From the NCBI RefSeq assembly GCF_001612985.1, contig NZ_BDBM01000006.1, forward strand, positions 124,001 to 188,000: a DNA stretch of 64,000 bases, written 5' to 3'. The stretch's first letter is position 1. Every line of letters starts with the position of its first letter. Both the position numbers and the translations under genes were made by a program. The notes beneath the pieces were generated by a model, which made no database searches, was not told the DNA's origin, and saw only the letters and a list, made by a program, of their open reading frames with translations. Of this stretch, positions 26,203 through 38,319 are shown piece by piece. Source of the DNA: Nocardia gamkensis NBRC 108242 (GTDB taxonomy: Bacteria > Actinomycetota > Actinomycetes > Mycobacteriales > Mycobacteriaceae).

Positions 26203-27240
26203 CTACGGGGCGAGCGCGTTGTTCCGGGTGACGATCAACGGGTCGGTGGGAGTGAAGGGCAAGTCGGGGAGTGCGTCGAGGGCGACGCCGAAGGTCGCGG
26301 CGAGCACCTTGCGGGAGTAGGCGCTCATCGAGGCACGGTAGCCGATGTCGGCGGGTGTGGGTTGGTCGAAGAAGATCAGCAGGTGGATCTCCGGTGCGTC
26401 CACGACCTCGATGTGATGTGGATAGGCCCGGGGGACGAAGTACACCTCGCCTTCGTGCACGGTGTAGGTGTCCAAGGCGCCGTCCGGATCCATGATCGTC
26501 ATCCGCGCCGAGCCTCGGTGGACGTAACCCAGCTCCGCGGTCACCGGGTGCCAGTGCGGTTCGCGCATACCGTCTTCCCGGACCCGTAACGAGTACATCG
26601 ATATGTCGTGCAGTGCCGGCCAGAACTGTGCGCGGGCGGTGCGCGCGGAGCCGACCGGCGAGTTCACCGGCGCGGGCATCGCCTCGAGTGCGAAATGGTG
26701 CGGATCGCCGAAGTGGGCGGTGGATGGGATGTCGGGGTCGCCGTCGCGTTTCACCACGTACTTCGCGGTGGTGTCACGCCGGATCGCGGCGAAGGCTTCG
26801 GCGGGCAGGTCGTAGGTATTGCCGAGAACCGAATCGGTCATCGCGCCGAGGGCGGCGCTGAAGCCGAAGTCCTCCGGTCGTTCGTGGCGGAAGGCCAGGA
26901 TGAATTCCGCGTCGGTGTCGCCGACGTTCTCCACGTGGTGCAGCGCGCCCGAATCGATGTGGAACATCTCGCCCGCGCGCACCAGGAAGGAGGAGAATCG
27001 GCCGCCGTCGTCCAGGACCGAGACCAGTGCCCGTCCCGCGGTGCAATAGGTGAGTTCGGTGGCGTTGGCGTGCCAGTGCGGTTCGCGGATCGCGCCCGGT
27101 GCGAGCGTCAGGCGTTTGATCGACAGCCCGCTGAGGATCGGGAAGCTGTCGGCGGTGAGTCGCGTGAGTGAGCCGAGTTCGCTGCGGTAGATCTCTTCGC
27201 CCTTGCGTAGAGAGGCGACATGAGGGGATGGACTTCGCAC
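26203..27240 (-). CDS. Bicupin, oxalate decarboxylase-like
   Basis: A 345-residue protein with two cupin domains. The first has EPHWHANATELTYCTAG (HxHxxxxE) and HIDSGALHHVEN; the second has EPHWHPVTAELGYVHRG (HxHxxxxE) and FVPRAYPHHIEV. These are the four His/Glu metal-binding sets expected for Mn-dependent oxalate decarboxylase-like bicupins. The start at GTG 27240 is decided by GAGGAGGAACC immediately before it; the upstream in-frame ATG at 27285 lacks such a site. No signal peptide. It may degrade oxalate or act on a related dicarboxylate. It is divergent from NRPS A and 32 bases upstream of the FAD-oxidase gene. Confidence 0.86.
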   Translation of the reverse strand: MRSPSPHVASLRKGEEIYRSELGSLTRLTADSFPILSGLSIKRLTLAPGAIREPHWHANATELTYCTAGRALVSVLDDGGRFSSFLVRAGEMFHIDSGALHHVENVGDTDAEFILAFRHERPEDFGFSAALGAMTDSVLGNTYDLPAEAFAAIRRDTTAKYVVKRDGDPDIPSTAHFGDPHHFALEAMPAPVNSPVGSARTARAQFWPALHDISMYSLRVREDGMREPHWHPVTAELGYVHRGSARMTIMDPDGALDTYTVHEGEVYFVPRAYPHHIEVVDAPEIHLLIFFDQPTPADIGYRASMSAYSRKVLAATFGVALDALPDLPFTPTDPLIVTRNNALAP

Positions 27241-27590
27241 GGTTCCTCCTCGCTCGCGGTCAAAGGATCGTTCCGGTTCGATCATGCCGGTCTCGGCGCG
27301 TGAACCCCGGGAAACCCGGAGTCGGAAGGCGGAAAACCTCGATCATCCGCAGTGATTTCCCTCACATTTATTACGTGCAGAAATGGATGTACTTCACATC
27401 ACACCATGTCGTAGGCCAAGGTGTGCCGGGGTACCCCTGTTACCTTTCCCAACCTGAGCGCGCCGATCCGCGCCGAGTTCGCTAAGGTCCGATCCGCACG
27501 CTCGGGTCATGGTTCACGCATTTGAGGCACTGCTTCTGGCTCCATAGCCAGAGCGGACAGTGATCGACCAGAGAGTGAACTCGCCGCCGT
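27241..27590. promoter_or_regulatory. Divergent promoter region of the bicupin and NRPS A
   Basis: 350 bases with lower GC than the flanks around 27340-27430. It contains a perfect palindrome GGGGTACCCC at 27428-27437. A weak half of an iron-box-like sequence (AGGTTGGG, reverse strand, near 27447-27457) is present but its other half is not. No -10/-35 assignment is made. Confidence 0.4.
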
Positions 27591-30500
27591 ATGACCACGA
27601 CACGCCGTTCCGCACGTCGCGCCCAACATTCACGAGCACGCAATCTCCTGTTCCCCCAACTGCTTACCGCCGCGGTCGATACGGCGTTCGATTCCGCAGC
27701 TGTCCGGTATAATCCCACGGGCGATCCGGCGGATCAGCGTGAGCTCAGCTACCGGGAGCTGGACGAGATGTCCTCGCGGTGGGCCCGCTACCTGATCGGG
27801 TTCGGTGTGGGGCCGGGAGACTGCGTCGCGGTGGCCATCACCCGCTCGGTGGAGTCGGTGCTGGCGGTCTGGGCGGTCGCGAAGACAGGCGCCGCCTACG
27901 TGCCCATCGATCCGTCGTATCCGGCGGAGCGAATCGCGCACATGCTCGCGGATTCCGGCGCGGTCGTTGGCCTCACCATCTCGGCGCACCGGGCCGCACT
28001 CACCGCGCCCGGGATGGAGTGGATCGAACTCGACTCCGCGGTCCACCGGCGGCGAGCCGCCGCGGAGCCCGGTCATTCGGTCTGCTATCTGGATCGGTCG
28101 CGTGCGCTGACCGAACAGCACCTCGCCTACGTGATCTACACCTCCGGCTCGACGGGCAAGCCGAAAGGCGTCGCGGTCACCCACGCCGGCCTTGCGAGCC
28201 TGGTCGAGCACGAGATCGCCGCGCGGGCGGTGACCAGCCGCTCGCGTGTCTCGCACCTGTGCACACCGAGCTTCGACTTCTCGGTGATCGAGATGCTGCT
28301 CGCCTTCTCGGCGGGCGCGACTCTGGTCGTGGCGCCGCCCACGGTGTTCGGCGGGGTCGAGCTGGCCGATCTGCTGCGGCGCGAGCGCGTCACGCATCTG
28401 TGCATCACCCCGGGAGCGCTCGAATCCATCGAGCCGGCCGGACTCGACGATCTACAGGCCATCTTGTGCGGTGGCGAGCGGGTGAGCCCCGAACTGGCCG
28501 CCCGGTGGGCGACCGGCGACCGGTCGTTCTACATCGTCTACGGCCCCACCGAGACCACCATCTTCGCCACCGGCACCGAGGCGCTGCGCGCGGGCGGCGC
28601 GACCCATATCGGCACTCCGGTACCGGCGCTGGGTGTCCATGTTCTCGACGCGCGGTTGCGCATGGTGCCCACGGGCGTGATCGGGGAGCTGTATCTGTCC
28701 GGTCTCGCGCTGGCGGAGGGGTATCTCGGCCGACCAGCGCCGACCGCCGACAGGTTCGTCGCGAATCCGTTCGCGGCGGTACCCGGCGCGCGCATGTATC
28801 GCACCGGTGATCTGGTACGGCGCACCTCGGCGGGACTTCTCGAACATCACGGCCGGGTGGACTTCCAGGTCAAGATCCGGGGGCTGCGGATCGAGCTCGG
28901 TGAGATCGACAACGCGCTGACCGCCCACCCCGATGTCGACTACGCCGCGACCCTGGGCGCGACGCTGCCCTCCGGTGGCGCGGCGCTGGTGTCCTACGTG
29001 CTGCCACGGGTGGAGTCCACTCCGTGCGGCAGCGGCCGGGTGGCGCTGGACACCGGCGAACTCATCGAGCTGCTCGCGAAAACCCTTCCCGCCTATATGG
29101 TTCCGGCCGCGATCACGGTACTCGACGAACTACCGCTGACGCCGGTCGGCAAGCTGGATCGCGCCGCGCTGCCGGAGCCCGTGCTCACCGCCGAGCAGTT
29201 CCGGGCGCCCGGCACGCCGACCGAGCGGGTGGTGGCCGAAGTCTTCGCCGCGCTGCTCCTGCCGCCGGGCGCCGCCGAGCCCGGCCGCGTCGGCGCGAAC
29301 GACGACTTCTTCGAGCTCGGTGGCAATTCGCTGATCGCGACGCAGGCGGCAGCGCGGCTGGGCGCCGCACTGGGCGTCCGCGTTCCGGTCGCGCTGCTGT
29401 TCGAGGCGGCGGTGGTGGCGAAACTCGCTGTACGCCTGGACGAACTGGGCCCGGAGTCGCATTCGGTGCCCCGACCGATGGCTCGACCGGAGCGGGTGCC
29501 GCTGTCGTTCGCGCAGCGGCGGATGTGGTTCCTCAACCGGTTCGACCCGGCCGGAGCGAGCAACAGCATCCCGCTGGCGGTGCGGTTGAGCGGGCAACTG
29601 GACGTGGACGCGCTGCGGGCCGCGATCCGGGACCTGGTGCAGCGGCACGAGGTGCTGCGGACCAGTTACCCCGAGCACGAGGGGATGGGCAGCCAATGGG
29701 TGCACCCGATGACGGATCCGGTCGCGGTACCCGAGTTGCCGGTGCTCGACGTCGCCGAAGCCGAGATCCCCGAGCGTACGGTCGCCGCGGTGGTCGAGGG
29801 CTTCGATGTCACGGCGGCGCCGCCGATCCGGTTGCGCCTGCTGCGCTCCAACGAGACCGAGCACGTACTGGTCGGCGTCGTCCACCACATCGCCGCGGAC
29901 GGCTCCTCCATGGGCCCACTGACCGCCGACCTGATGACCGCGTACTCGGCCAGGGCCGCAGGCCGCGCTCCCGCCTGGACGCCGCTGCCCGTGCAATACG
30001 CGGATTACACGCTGTGGCAACGCGAAATGCTCGGTGCGGAGAGCGATCCGGACTCGCTGTTCGCCCGTCAGCTCGGGTTCTGGCGGGAGCGGCTTGCCGA
30101 GCTGCCGCCACGGCTGGACCTGCCCGCCGACCGGCCGCGCCCCGCGGTGTTCTCGGGCCGGGGCGCCACGCACGAATTCAAGATCGACGCGACGGTGCAC
30201 GCGGCGCTGAACCGGCTGGCGCACCGAAACGACGCGACGTTGTTCATGGTCGTGCACGCCGCGTACTCCGTCCTGCTCGCCCGGCTGTCGAACACCCGCG
30301 ACATCACCGTGGGCACGCCGGTGGCCGGCCGCGGCGAGGCCGCGGTGGACGGCCTGATCGGCATGTTCGTCAACACCCTCGCGTTGCGTACCGAGATCGA
30401 TCCGGGCCACACCTTCGCCGAGCTGCTCGAGCGGGTGCGTACCCGCGACCTGGAGGCGTTCGGGCAGGCCGACGTGCCGTTCGAACGCCTGGTGGAGGTG

Positions 30501-33500
30501 CTGGACCCGGTGCGGTCGAGCGCCCATCACCCGCTGTACCAGACGATGCTGACCTTCCAGAACTTCGCGCAGGCGACGCTGGAACTGCCCGCGCTCTTGG
30601 TCTACGCGCTGGACTTCACGCTGCCGCTGACGAAATTCGACCTCGAACTGACCATGGTGCCGCACGAGGACGAGCGGACGCCGCTGGGAATCTCGGCGGC
30701 GTTCACCTATTCCACCGAACTGTTCGACGAGGCGACGGTGGCGGGGTTCGCCCGGCGGCTGTGCGGGATCCTCACAACCGTCGCCGATTCGGCGGATCAG
30801 GTGGTCGGTGAGATCGAACTGCTCGATGCCGCGGAGCGCACCGCGATCCTGGGCAAGTGGAACGAGACCCGTCACCAGCTCCCCTCGGGCCTGGTGCTCG
30901 ACGGGTACCGGCGCGCGGTGCAACGGCATCCGGACGAGGTGGCGGTCGTCCACCTGGACCGGCAACTGACCTATCGCGAGTTCGACGAGCGGGTCAACCG
31001 GCTCGCCCGGGTGCTCGTCGACCACGGTGTCGGCGCGGAAACGCTGGTGGGACTGGCGGTTCGGCGTTCGCTGGATCTCGTGGTCGGCATGTACGCGATT
31101 CTCACCGCCGGTGGCGCGTACGTTCCGCTGGACCCCGATCATCCCGCCGAGCGGACAGCGCACGTGCTCGACGCCGCCCGCCCCGTCTGTGTGCTCACCA
31201 CATCCGCCGACGCCGTGCCGCTGCCCGGCCACGTCGCCGTCCTGCGGCTGGACGCCCTCGGAGCCGATCAGCGCTCGGGCGCTCCGCTGCGTTCCGAGGA
31301 GCTGACGCGCACGGTGCTGCCGGAGCACCCGGCGTATGTGATCTTCACGTCGGGCTCGACCGGACGCCCGAAAGGTGTGGCGGTCTCGCACAAGGCGATC
31401 GGCAACCAGATCGAGTGGATGCTCGCCCAGTACCCCATGGGACCGGGGGAGGCGTACCTGCAGAAGACCGCTGCCACCTTCGACGTCTCGTTGTGGGGCT
31501 ACCTGATGCCGCTGCGGTCGGGCGCGAAGCTCGTCGTCGCCGAACACGACGGGCACCGCGACCCGGCCTATCTCGCCGCGACCATCGCCGAGCACGGCAT
31601 CACCGTCACCGATTTCGTGCCGTCGATGGCGACGGAGTTCGCCGCGCACGCGCCGGCGGAAAGCCTTGTGACGCTGCGGCATCTGTTCCTCATCGGCGAA
31701 GCTCTGCCGCCGGAGACCGTGCGCGCGATCCGGTCGGTCACCGGCGCGCAGGTGCACAACCTGTACGGCCCCACCGAGGCCGCGGTGTCGGTGACGTACC
31801 AGCCCGCCGGGACCGGCGACGCGACGACGGTGCCGATCGGCAGGCCACAGTGGAATACCCAGGTCTACGTGCTCGATTCGCGCCTGCGGCCGGTGCCGCC
31901 CGGGGTTCCCGGCGAGCTGTACCTCGCCGGGGACCAGCTCGCCCGTGGATATGTGCGCCGGGCGGCACACACCTCGGGCCGCTTCGTCGCGAACCCGTTC
32001 GGCCGCGGCACCAGGATGTACCGAACGGGCGACCTTGCCCTCTGGCGCGCACCCGCCCCGGACGAGCCCCAGCGACTGGAATACCTCGGGCGCATCGATT
32101 TCCAGGTGAAGTTCCGCGGACAGCGGATCGAGCTCGGTGAGATCGAGACCGCGCTGCTCGCACAACCGTCGGTGAGCCAAGCGGTCGCGGCGGTGATGCC
32201 TTCGGCGTCGGGGGAGCGGCTGGCGGCGTATGTGGTCGCGTGCCCCGGGCAGGTCGTCGACCGCGACGAACTCACGGCCGCGATCTCGGCGGTCCTGCCC
32301 GCGTACATGATGCCGTCCGCGCTGGTGGAACTCTCCGCCCTGCCGCTGAACGCGAGCGGCAAACTCGATCGCAAGGCGCTGCCCGCACCGGCGGTCGAGC
32401 TCAGGGAGTTCCGGGCCGCTCGCAACCCCGTGGAACGGGCCGTGGCGCAGGTGTTGGCCGATCTGCTCGGCGTCGAGCGAGTGGGCATCGATGACGACTT
32501 CTTCGCGCTCGGCGGCAATTCGCTGCTCGCGACCCGAGCCGTCGCGCGGGTCAACGAGGCGCTGCGATCGAAGGTCACCGTGCGCGACCTGTTCGAGGCG
32601 CCGCTGGTCGCGGCGCTTGCCGCGAGGGTGGAGGCCGGCGCGGGCACTGCTCGTCCGCCGTTGGCGCGGTCGCGACGGCCGGATCGCATCCCACTCTCGC
32701 TCGCCCAGCGGCGGATGTGGTTGCTCAACCGCATCGACCCGGACTCGCCCGCCTACCACCTGCCCTTCGCCGTCCGGTTGACCGGCGTCCTCGACCCGAC
32801 CGCACTGAGCCACGCGGTCGCCGACGTGATCGAACGGCACGAAGTGCTGCGCACCCGCTACCCGGTCGACGCCGACGGACAGCCGTATCAGGAGATCCTT
32901 CCGTCGCGGGCGGTCCTTCCCGGCGGCCTCGCGGTCGAGCGCGGCGTCACCGATGTCGCGGACATGGTGAACGAACTGATGTCCGCGGGCTTCGACGTGA
33001 CCTCGGCCGCACCCGTTCGGCTCCGGCTGTTCAGCTCGGGCCACGATCATCTGCTCGTCATCGTGACCCATCACATCGCGGCGGACGGATCGTCGCTCGC
33101 GCCGCTGGCCCGTGACCTGGTGACCGCCTACTCGTCCCGTCTCACGGGCGCCGCGCCGGACTGGCCATCCCTGCCGGTACAGTACGCCGATTTCGCGATC
33201 TGGCAGCGCACCGCCGTGGGATCAGAGGACGACGGTCGATCCATTGCGGCACAACAACTGTCGTATTGGCGCGATCAACTGGCCGGTTTCGCGGGGCCGC
33301 TGGAGCTGCCGACCGATCACCCGCGCCCCTCGACCGCATCGACCCGCGGCGCCTCGATCGGCCGCACCATCCCGGCGCGGATCCACGAGCGGCTGACCCG
33401 GATCGCGCGCGACCACGACGCGACGCTGTTCATGGTGGTGCACGCGGCGCTCGCCACGCTGGTCGGGCGCCTCTGCGGCGCCACGGACGTCGTGATCGGT

Positions 33501-36500
33501 ACCCCGATCGCCGGGCGCGGTGACCGCGCACTCGACGACCTGGTCGGGATGTTCGTCAACACGTTGGCGCTGCGTGTCGAGGTCGATCCCACCGCGAGCT
33601 TCCACGATCTCGTCGACCGGACCCGGGACACGGCTCTCTCGGCGTTCGCCAACGGCGACGTGCCGTTCGAGCGTGTGATCGAGGAAGCCGCCCCCGCGCG
33701 CACCGGAGCACACCACTCGCTGTTCCCGGTGATGCTGTCGTTCCAGAACATCGAGCGGCCCACCCTGGAGCTGCCGGACCTGACGATCACCGCCGTCGGC
33801 AACGGCGAGGTCACCGCGAAATTCGATCTGCAGGTCGTCGTCGAGCCACGGCTTCGCGACGACGGCCGGTCGGAGCTGGCCGTGACCTTCACCTACGCCA
33901 CCGAACTGTTCGACGAGCAGACCGTCCGCGCCTTCGCCCGCCGGTTCGAGCGCATCGTGTCCGCGGTCGCGGAAGCTCCCTCGGCGCGAGTGTGGGACAT
34001 CGACATTCTCGACGAGGACGAAGGCTTTCCGGCGATAGCGCGATCGTCCGAGGCAGCGAATGCCCCGGCAGCGACGCTGCCCGAGCTGATCGGTGCGCAG
34101 GTCAGGCGCAGGCCCGAGGCGGCGGCCGTCCGATTCGGTGCCGCCACGCTCGGCTTCGGGGCGCTACAGCGGCGCGCGAATCGCATCGCCCGCGCGCTGA
34201 TCGCGGCCGGAGCGGGCCCCGAAACCGTTGTGGCCGTCGCGGTGCCGCGCACCGAAGACCTGCCGGTCGCGCTGCTCGGAGTGCTCACGGCAGGCGCCGC
34301 CTACCTGCCCATCGACCTGACCTATCCGGCGCAGCGCCTGGCCTTCGTCCTCGCCGACGCGGCGCCGGTGTGCGTGCTGACCACCGCTGCCGAGCGCCCG
34401 GCGCTCCCGGACGCCGAACTGCGCACCGTCTTGCTGGAGCAGACGGCGGAGTTCGCCGACGATCCGATCACCGACGCCGACCGGATGGCGTCGCTGCTCG
34501 CGGACAACCTGGCCTACGTCATCTACACCTCGGGCTCGACCGGCGTGCCGAAGGGCGTCGGCGTGACGCACCGCAATGCGGTGCGGCTGTTCACCGAGGC
34601 CCAGCCGCTGTTCGGCTTCGGCGAGGCTGACGTCTGGACGCTGTTCCACTCCTTCGCCTTCGACTTCTCGGTGTGGGAGCTGTGGTGCGCGCTCGTGACC
34701 GGCGGCACCGTCGTCGTGGTCGACTACGCGACATCGCGCTCACCGGAGCTGTTGCGCGAACTGCTCATTCGCGAGCGGGTGACGGTGTTGAACCAGACGC
34801 CGTCGGCCTTCGGCCAACTCGTCGAAGCCGACCGCGACGCCTCGACCGCCTCCGGGGAATTCTCCCTGCGGTACGTGATATTCGGCGGTGAGGCGCTGGA
34901 TCTGCGGCACCTGCGACGCTGGTCCGAGCGCCATCTGGGGGACATGCCGCGATTGGTCAATATGTACGGCATCACCGAAACCACCGTGCACGTCTCCTTC
35001 CTCGAGGTCGGTGCGCACCTGATGGACAGTCCGGCCAGCCTGATCGGCCGGGCACTGCCCGGGCTGGACACCCACGTGCTGGACCTCCGCCTGCGCCCGG
35101 CGCCGTTCGGTACTCCCGGTGAGATCTATGTCGCGGGCGCTCAGCTGTCCCGCGGCTACTCGGGGCGGCCCGGCCTCACCGCGACGAGGTTCGTCGCGAA
35201 CCCGTTCGGCCCGCCCGGATCCCGGATGTACCGCTCGGGCGACCTCGCGCGCTGGGGCCGATTCGGCGACGAGGCCGGGCTCGCCTACGCCGGTCGCGGC
35301 GACCAGCAGGTGCAGTTGCGCGGCTTCCGGATCGAGCTGGGCGAGATCGAAGCGGCGCTGCTGCGTTGTCCCGGCGTGTGCCAGGCCGTCGCGCTGGTCC
35401 GGACCGATCCCGCCCTCGGTGATCAGCTCGTGGGCTACGTGCTACCCGAGCCGGGCGCGCGGCCGGACCCGGCCGAATTGCGCGGTCGGGTGGCCGAACA
35501 CCTGACCGGTTACATGGTGCCCGCCGCGATCGTCGTGCTCGATGCCATCCCGCTGACCCCGAACGGCAAGCTCGATCGGCGGGCCCTTCCGGCGCCCGCA
35601 TTCCGTACACGTGAATTCCGCGCGGCCGCCACCCCTGTGGAGGCGACCGTCGCCGACGCCTTCGCCGCAGTGCTCGGCGCCGAGCGGTTCGGCATGGACG
35701 ACAACTTCTTCGAACACGGCGGAAACTCCCTGCTCGCCGCGAAGCTGACACTGCGGCTGTCGACCGCGCTCGGCACCAGGATTCCGGTGATGCGGGTGTT
35801 CACCGCACCCACGCCCGCGCAACTGGTCGCCGACCTGGCCCGCCGTGCGAGCGGCGCGGTGGAGACCGAAGCGGCCTTCGACATGCTGCTGCCGCTGCGC
35901 CCCGCGGGTTCGGCCGCGCCGCTGTTCTGCGTGCACCCCGTCTCGGGAATCTCCTGGTCGTATGCCGGCCTCGCCGCCTACCTCGACCCCGAACGACCCC
36001 TCTACGGCCTGCAGACGCCCGTGCTCGCGTCCGACGAGATGATGCCGGCTTCGATCGAGGAATGGGCCCACCGCTATATCCGGCTGATCCGCTCGAAACA
36101 ACCGGCCGGTCCCTACCATCTGCTCGGCTGGTCCTTCGGCGGCGTCATCGCCCACGAGATGGCCGTGCAATTGCAACGCGAGGGCGAGCAGGTCGCGTTG
36201 CTCGCGGTGATGGACAGCTACATGGCGGACCCACCGGGCACCCCGCCCGGCGACGCGGGCAAGGTGCCGGTGGCCGAGTTGATCGGCGGTTTGCTCGGTG
36301 AGCAGGCCGGCGACCTCGGCAATGTCGCGGATGTGGACTGGGCCGCGCTTCCCCAGAAGATGACCGAACTCCCCGAGCCGTTCGCGTCGTTCGGCTCCGA
36401 CCGCGTCACCCGGATCCTCGACGCCGCGGTGCACTCGGTGGCGCTGCGCAGCGCCTATGACCCGCCCGTGTACCGGGGCGACGTCGTCTACTTCACCGCC

Positions 36501-36695
36501 GCGCTCGACGATCCGACCGGAACTGTCGGCGCGTCGATCTGGAGCGAGGTCATCGACGGGCAGGTGCACAACCACCCCGTGCCGACGACGCATTGGCGGA
36601 TGACCACGGCATCGGGTCTGGCCCGGATCGCCGAAGTGCTGACACCGGCCTGGCATGCGGGCGAACCGGAGGGGGAACACCCGGTCCGCCGGTGA
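27591..36695 (+). CDS. Non-ribosomal peptide synthetase A, three modules with terminal thioesterase
   Basis: A 3034-residue NRPS. Domains in order: A1 (about residues 37-534), T1 (Ser580), C2 (634-1080), A2 (1104-1600), T2 (Ser1644), C3 (1697-2140), A3 (2157-2670), T3 (Ser2713), TE (2764-end, GWSFGG with Ser2848). All T domains keep the phosphopantetheine Ser, all A domains keep the TSGSTG loop and the A10 Lys, both C domains keep HHIAADG. There is no N-terminal C domain, so A1 loads the first amino acid directly. A3 carries the threonine code DFWNIGMVH. A TE ends the protein, so the expected product is a tripeptide X1-X2-Thr, hydrolysed or cyclised. There is no epimerase and no tailoring domain. 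The start is ATG 27591; the ribosome-binding site is weak. Confidence 0.95.
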   Translation: MTTTRRSARRAQHSRARNLLFPQLLTAAVDTAFDSAAVRYNPTGDPADQRELSYRELDEMSSRWARYLIGFGVGPGDCVAVAITRSVESVLAVWAVAKTGAAYVPIDPSYPAERIAHMLADSGAVVGLTISAHRAALTAPGMEWIELDSAVHRRRAAAEPGHSVCYLDRSRALTEQHLAYVIYTSGSTGKPKGVAVTHAGLASLVEHEIAARAVTSRSRVSHLCTPSFDFSVIEMLLAFSAGATLVVAPPTVFGGVELADLLRRERVTHLCITPGALESIEPAGLDDLQAILCGGERVSPELAARWATGDRSFYIVYGPTETTIFATGTEALRAGGATHIGTPVPALGVHVLDARLRMVPTGVIGELYLSGLALAEGYLGRPAPTADRFVANPFAAVPGARMYRTGDLVRRTSAGLLEHHGRVDFQVKIRGLRIELGEIDNALTAHPDVDYAATLGATLPSGGAALVSYVLPRVESTPCGSGRVALDTGELIELLAKTLPAYMVPAAITVLDELPLTPVGKLDRAALPEPVLTAEQFRAPGTPTERVVAEVFAALLLPPGAAEPGRVGANDDFFELGGNSLIATQAAARLGAALGVRVPVALLFEAAVVAKLAVRLDELGPESHSVPRPMARPERVPLSFAQRRMWFLNRFDPAGASNSIPLAVRLSGQLDVDALRAAIRDLVQRHEVLRTSYPEHEGMGSQWVHPMTDPVAVPELPVLDVAEAEIPERTVAAVVEGFDVTAAPPIRLRLLRSNETEHVLVGVVHHIAADGSSMGPLTADLMTAYSARAAGRAPAWTPLPVQYADYTLWQREMLGAESDPDSLFARQLGFWRERLAELPPRLDLPADRPRPAVFSGRGATHEFKIDATVHAALNRLAHRNDATLFMVVHAAYSVLLARLSNTRDITVGTPVAGRGEAAVDGLIGMFVNTLALRTEIDPGHTFAELLERVRTRDLEAFGQADVPFERLVEVLDPVRSSAHHPLYQTMLTFQNFAQATLELPALLVYALDFTLPLTKFDLELTMVPHEDERTPLGISAAFTYSTELFDEATVAGFARRLCGILTTVADSADQVVGEIELLDAAERTAILGKWNETRHQLPSGLVLDGYRRAVQRHPDEVAVVHLDRQLTYREFDERVNRLARVLVDHGVGAETLVGLAVRRSLDLVVGMYAILTAGGAYVPLDPDHPAERTAHVLDAARPVCVLTTSADAVPLPGHVAVLRLDALGADQRSGAPLRSEELTRTVLPEHPAYVIFTSGSTGRPKGVAVSHKAIGNQIEWMLAQYPMGPGEAYLQKTAATFDVSLWGYLMPLRSGAKLVVAEHDGHRDPAYLAATIAEHGITVTDFVPSMATEFAAHAPAESLVTLRHLFLIGEALPPETVRAIRSVTGAQVHNLYGPTEAAVSVTYQPAGTGDATTVPIGRPQWNTQVYVLDSRLRPVPPGVPGELYLAGDQLARGYVRRAAHTSGRFVANPFGRGTRMYRTGDLALWRAPAPDEPQRLEYLGRIDFQVKFRGQRIELGEIETALLAQPSVSQAVAAVMPSASGERLAAYVVACPGQVVDRDELTAAISAVLPAYMMPSALVELSALPLNASGKLDRKALPAPAVELREFRAARNPVERAVAQVLADLLGVERVGIDDDFFALGGNSLLATRAVARVNEALRSKVTVRDLFEAPLVAALAARVEAGAGTARPPLARSRRPDRIPLSLAQRRMWLLNRIDPDSPAYHLPFAVRLTGVLDPTALSHAVADVIERHEVLRTRYPVDADGQPYQEILPSRAVLPGGLAVERGVTDVADMVNELMSAGFDVTSAAPVRLRLFSSGHDHLLVIVTHHIAADGSSLAPLARDLVTAYSSRLTGAAPDWPSLPVQYADFAIWQRTAVGSEDDGRSIAAQQLSYWRDQLAGFAGPLELPTDHPRPSTASTRGASIGRTIPARIHERLTRIARDHDATLFMVVHAALATLVGRLCGATDVVIGTPIAGRGDRALDDLVGMFVNTLALRVEVDPTASFHDLVDRTRDTALSAFANGDVPFERVIEEAAPARTGAHHSLFPVMLSFQNIERPTLELPDLTITAVGNGEVTAKFDLQVVVEPRLRDDGRSELAVTFTYATELFDEQTVRAFARRFERIVSAVAEAPSARVWDIDILDEDEGFPAIARSSEAANAPAATLPELIGAQVRRRPEAAAVRFGAATLGFGALQRRANRIARALIAAGAGPETVVAVAVPRTEDLPVALLGVLTAGAAYLPIDLTYPAQRLAFVLADAAPVCVLTTAAERPALPDAELRTVLLEQTAEFADDPITDADRMASLLADNLAYVIYTSGSTGVPKGVGVTHRNAVRLFTEAQPLFGFGEADVWTLFHSFAFDFSVWELWCALVTGGTVVVVDYATSRSPELLRELLIRERVTVLNQTPSAFGQLVEADRDASTASGEFSLRYVIFGGEALDLRHLRRWSERHLGDMPRLVNMYGITETTVHVSFLEVGAHLMDSPASLIGRALPGLDTHVLDLRLRPAPFGTPGEIYVAGAQLSRGYSGRPGLTATRFVANPFGPPGSRMYRSGDLARWGRFGDEAGLAYAGRGDQQVQLRGFRIELGEIEAALLRCPGVCQAVALVRTDPALGDQLVGYVLPEPGARPDPAELRGRVAEHLTGYMVPAAIVVLDAIPLTPNGKLDRRALPAPAFRTREFRAAATPVEATVADAFAAVLGAERFGMDDNFFEHGGNSLLAAKLTLRLSTALGTRIPVMRVFTAPTPAQLVADLARRASGAVETEAAFDMLLPLRPAGSAAPLFCVHPVSGISWSYAGLAAYLDPERPLYGLQTPVLASDEMMPASIEEWAHRYIRLIRSKQPAGPYHLLGWSFGGVIAHEMAVQLQREGEQVALLAVMDSYMADPPGTPPGDAGKVPVAELIGGLLGEQAGDLGNVADVDWAALPQKMTELPEPFASFGSDRVTRILDAAVHSVALRSAYDPPVYRGDVVYFTAALDDPTGTVGASIWSEVIDGQVHNHPVPTTHWRMTTASGLARIAEVLTPAWHAGEPEGEHPVRR
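27700..29520 (+). other. NRPS A module 1 (A-T, loading)
   Basis: The A domain has [13 protein letters not shown], then [25 protein letters not shown] and YGPTETTIF. Reading the GrsA pocket positions gives D-F-I-C-L-G-V-I-F. Position 239 is Ile rather than Trp and 278 is Cys, so it belongs to a clade also seen in NRPS B modules 2, 5 and 6. I cannot assign the substrate. T1 has FFELGGNSL. Confidence 0.75.
29490..32680 (+). other. NRPS A module 2 (C-A-T)
   Basis: C2 has [12 protein letters not shown] and [11 protein letters not shown]. The A2 pocket reads D-V-W-D-F-I-L-V-S ([34 protein letters not shown]). The framework is that of the serine-type EntF A domain (DVWHFSLVD), but His278, Ser301 and Asp331 are changed to Asp, Ile and Ser, so Ser is not expected. 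T2 is LGGNSL. Confidence 0.75.
32680..36695 (+). other. NRPS A module 3 (C-A(Thr)-T-TE)
   Basis: C3 has [12 protein letters not shown] and [11 protein letters not shown]. The A3 pocket D-F-W-N-I-G-M-V-H is the textbook threonine code, including the YGITETTVH motif. T3 is [32 protein letters not shown] (catalytic Ser), PVPTTHWRM near the C-terminus for the His. This is the release module. Confidence 0.85.
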
Positions 36696-36843
36696 ATCAG
36701 CGCCGCGGCCGGGCTTCGGCGGCGGCCTTCGGCCGGATCCACCGACGGTGAGACCGGAGCGGAAGCCGGAGTGCTCTGCTTTCGGTGACCTTCGGCCATC
36801 ATCTCGCCCGGCGCTTCGCGCCATGCTGAGAGGACGAACCGGA

Positions 36844-38223
36844 ATGAGCATGCCCATGACAGAACTACGGCCCCTCGATTCGGGCTTCATGGAACTAGAG
36901 GACTCCGACCGGCATATCAGTCTCGGAATCGGCGCGGTGGCGATCATCTCCGGCGCTCCGCCGGCCAGGGGTGAGTTCGGCCGCATCCTCGCCAGGGGAG
37001 TGCAGCAGAACGCGCGCCTGCGCCAGAAGGTGCGGCGGGCGCCGCTCGACCTGGCCACGCCGGTGTGGGAGGACGACCCGAATTTCGACCTCGCACACCA
37101 CATCCGATGGACCGCGCTGCCCACGCCGGGTGACGAGCGCGCGCTGTGTGAACTGGTGGCCACGGAGCTGGAGGAGCGGCTCGATCGCGACCATCCGCTG
37201 TGGCAGTGCGTCGTCGTCGAACACCTCGCGGGAGACCGCTGGGCGCTGCTGGTCAAAGCGCATCACAGCCTGGTGGACGGCGTGTCCGGTCTGTCGGTGT
37301 TCCGGAGTCTGTGCGACGCCGTACCGGGAGAGGCCGAGAACGCCGCGCCCGAGCCGCGAAGTCGTGCCGAGATGCGGTGGCTCGACGTGGTGCGAGGTGT
37401 GACGCGGCTGCCCGTCGTCGTGCCGCGCTCCGTGGCCGCCATGACGCGCGGTCTGACACCAGTGGTGTCCGCCGTCGTGTCGCCCGCCGCGGAATGCTCG
37501 CTCAACGGACCCATCGGACGTCAGCGCCGGTACGTCGTGGCACGGGCCGCCCTGTCGGACGTCCACGAGATCCGCGCGGCGTTCGACGTCACGGTCAACG
37601 ATGTCGTCCTGGCCGCGGTCGCCGCCGCTTATCGCGACCTGCTGGTCGGCCGCGCCGAGCGGCCCGCTCCGGACAAACTGCGCGTTCTCATCCCGGTGTC
37701 GATGCGATCCGAGCAGGCGAGATCCACGCTGGACAATCGTGTTTCGGCGATGCTGCCATTCCTGCCGATCGATGTCGCCGACCCGGTGGAGCGGCTGGAC
37801 GTGATTCGGCGGCGGATGACCGGACACAAGTCGCGAGGCGAAGCGCAAGCGGAGAACTCGGTGCTCGCGCTGGCGGGCCGGCTCCCGTTCGCGCCCATCG
37901 CGTGGAGTCTGCGTCTGCTGGCGCGGTTTCCGCAGCGAACCGTCGCCGCGCTGGTGACGAACGTGCCCGGCCCACGCGAGCGGTTGACCGTGCGGGGGCA
38001 CGCGGTAACCGAACTGCTGCCTGCCACGCCCATCGCCATGCGGTTGCGCACCGGGATCGCGGTGCTCAGCTATGCGGGGCAACTGACGTTCGGGATCACC
38101 GGGGATTACGACACCGCGCCCGATATCGCGGTGCTCGCCGAGGGTATCGAGCGGGAGATCAAGCGGCTCCGGGAGCGTGCGGGGATCCGGCGACCGTCGC
38201 GGCCGGAGGTGACCGGGCCGTGA
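36844..38223 (+). CDS. WS/DGAT-family O-acyltransferase
   Basis: A 459-residue wax-ester synthase/diacylglycerol acyltransferase family protein. The N-terminus MTELRPLDSGFMELED, the catalytic KAHHSLVDGVSGL (HHxxxDG near residue 140), RDHPLWQCVVVEHL, NDVVLAAVAAAYRDLL, RVLIPVSMRS and VTNVPGPRERL are family-typical. It probably transfers an acyl group from acyl-CoA to an alcohol. Being placed 148 bases after NRPS A and in the same direction, it might acylate a hydroxyl of the peptide or simply make storage lipid; the sequence does not decide. Start ATG 36844 has AGAGGA upstream; ATG at 36850 and 36856 are alternatives. Confidence 0.88.
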   Translation: MSMPMTELRPLDSGFMELEDSDRHISLGIGAVAIISGAPPARGEFGRILARGVQQNARLRQKVRRAPLDLATPVWEDDPNFDLAHHIRWTALPTPGDERALCELVATELEERLDRDHPLWQCVVVEHLAGDRWALLVKAHHSLVDGVSGLSVFRSLCDAVPGEAENAAPEPRSRAEMRWLDVVRGVTRLPVVVPRSVAAMTRGLTPVVSAVVSPAAECSLNGPIGRQRRYVVARAALSDVHEIRAAFDVTVNDVVLAAVAAAYRDLLVGRAERPAPDKLRVLIPVSMRSEQARSTLDNRVSAMLPFLPIDVADPVERLDVIRRRMTGHKSRGEAQAENSVLALAGRLPFAPIAWSLRLLARFPQRTVAALVTNVPGPRERLTVRGHAVTELLPATPIAMRLRTGIAVLSYAGQLTFGITGDYDTAPDIAVLAEGIEREIKRLRERAGIRRPSRPEVTGP

Positions 38224-38319
38224 GAAGTATCGGTCGGCGGGTGGCTGGGGCCGCCGCAGCGCCTGCCGGGAGAGGACCGATCGGGGACTTTCTGCCCTGT
38301 CCGGCAGTAGGACCCGGTG

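Noticed and set aside
27439..27458. Iron-box (IdeR/DmdR)-like sequence upstream of NRPS A
   Set aside because: Only one half matches TTAGGTTAGGCTAACCTAA; the other half is not present, so iron control is not claimed.
29130..33074. Antisense open frame of 1314 residues across NRPS A
   Set aside because: Shadow of NRPS A; no motifs.
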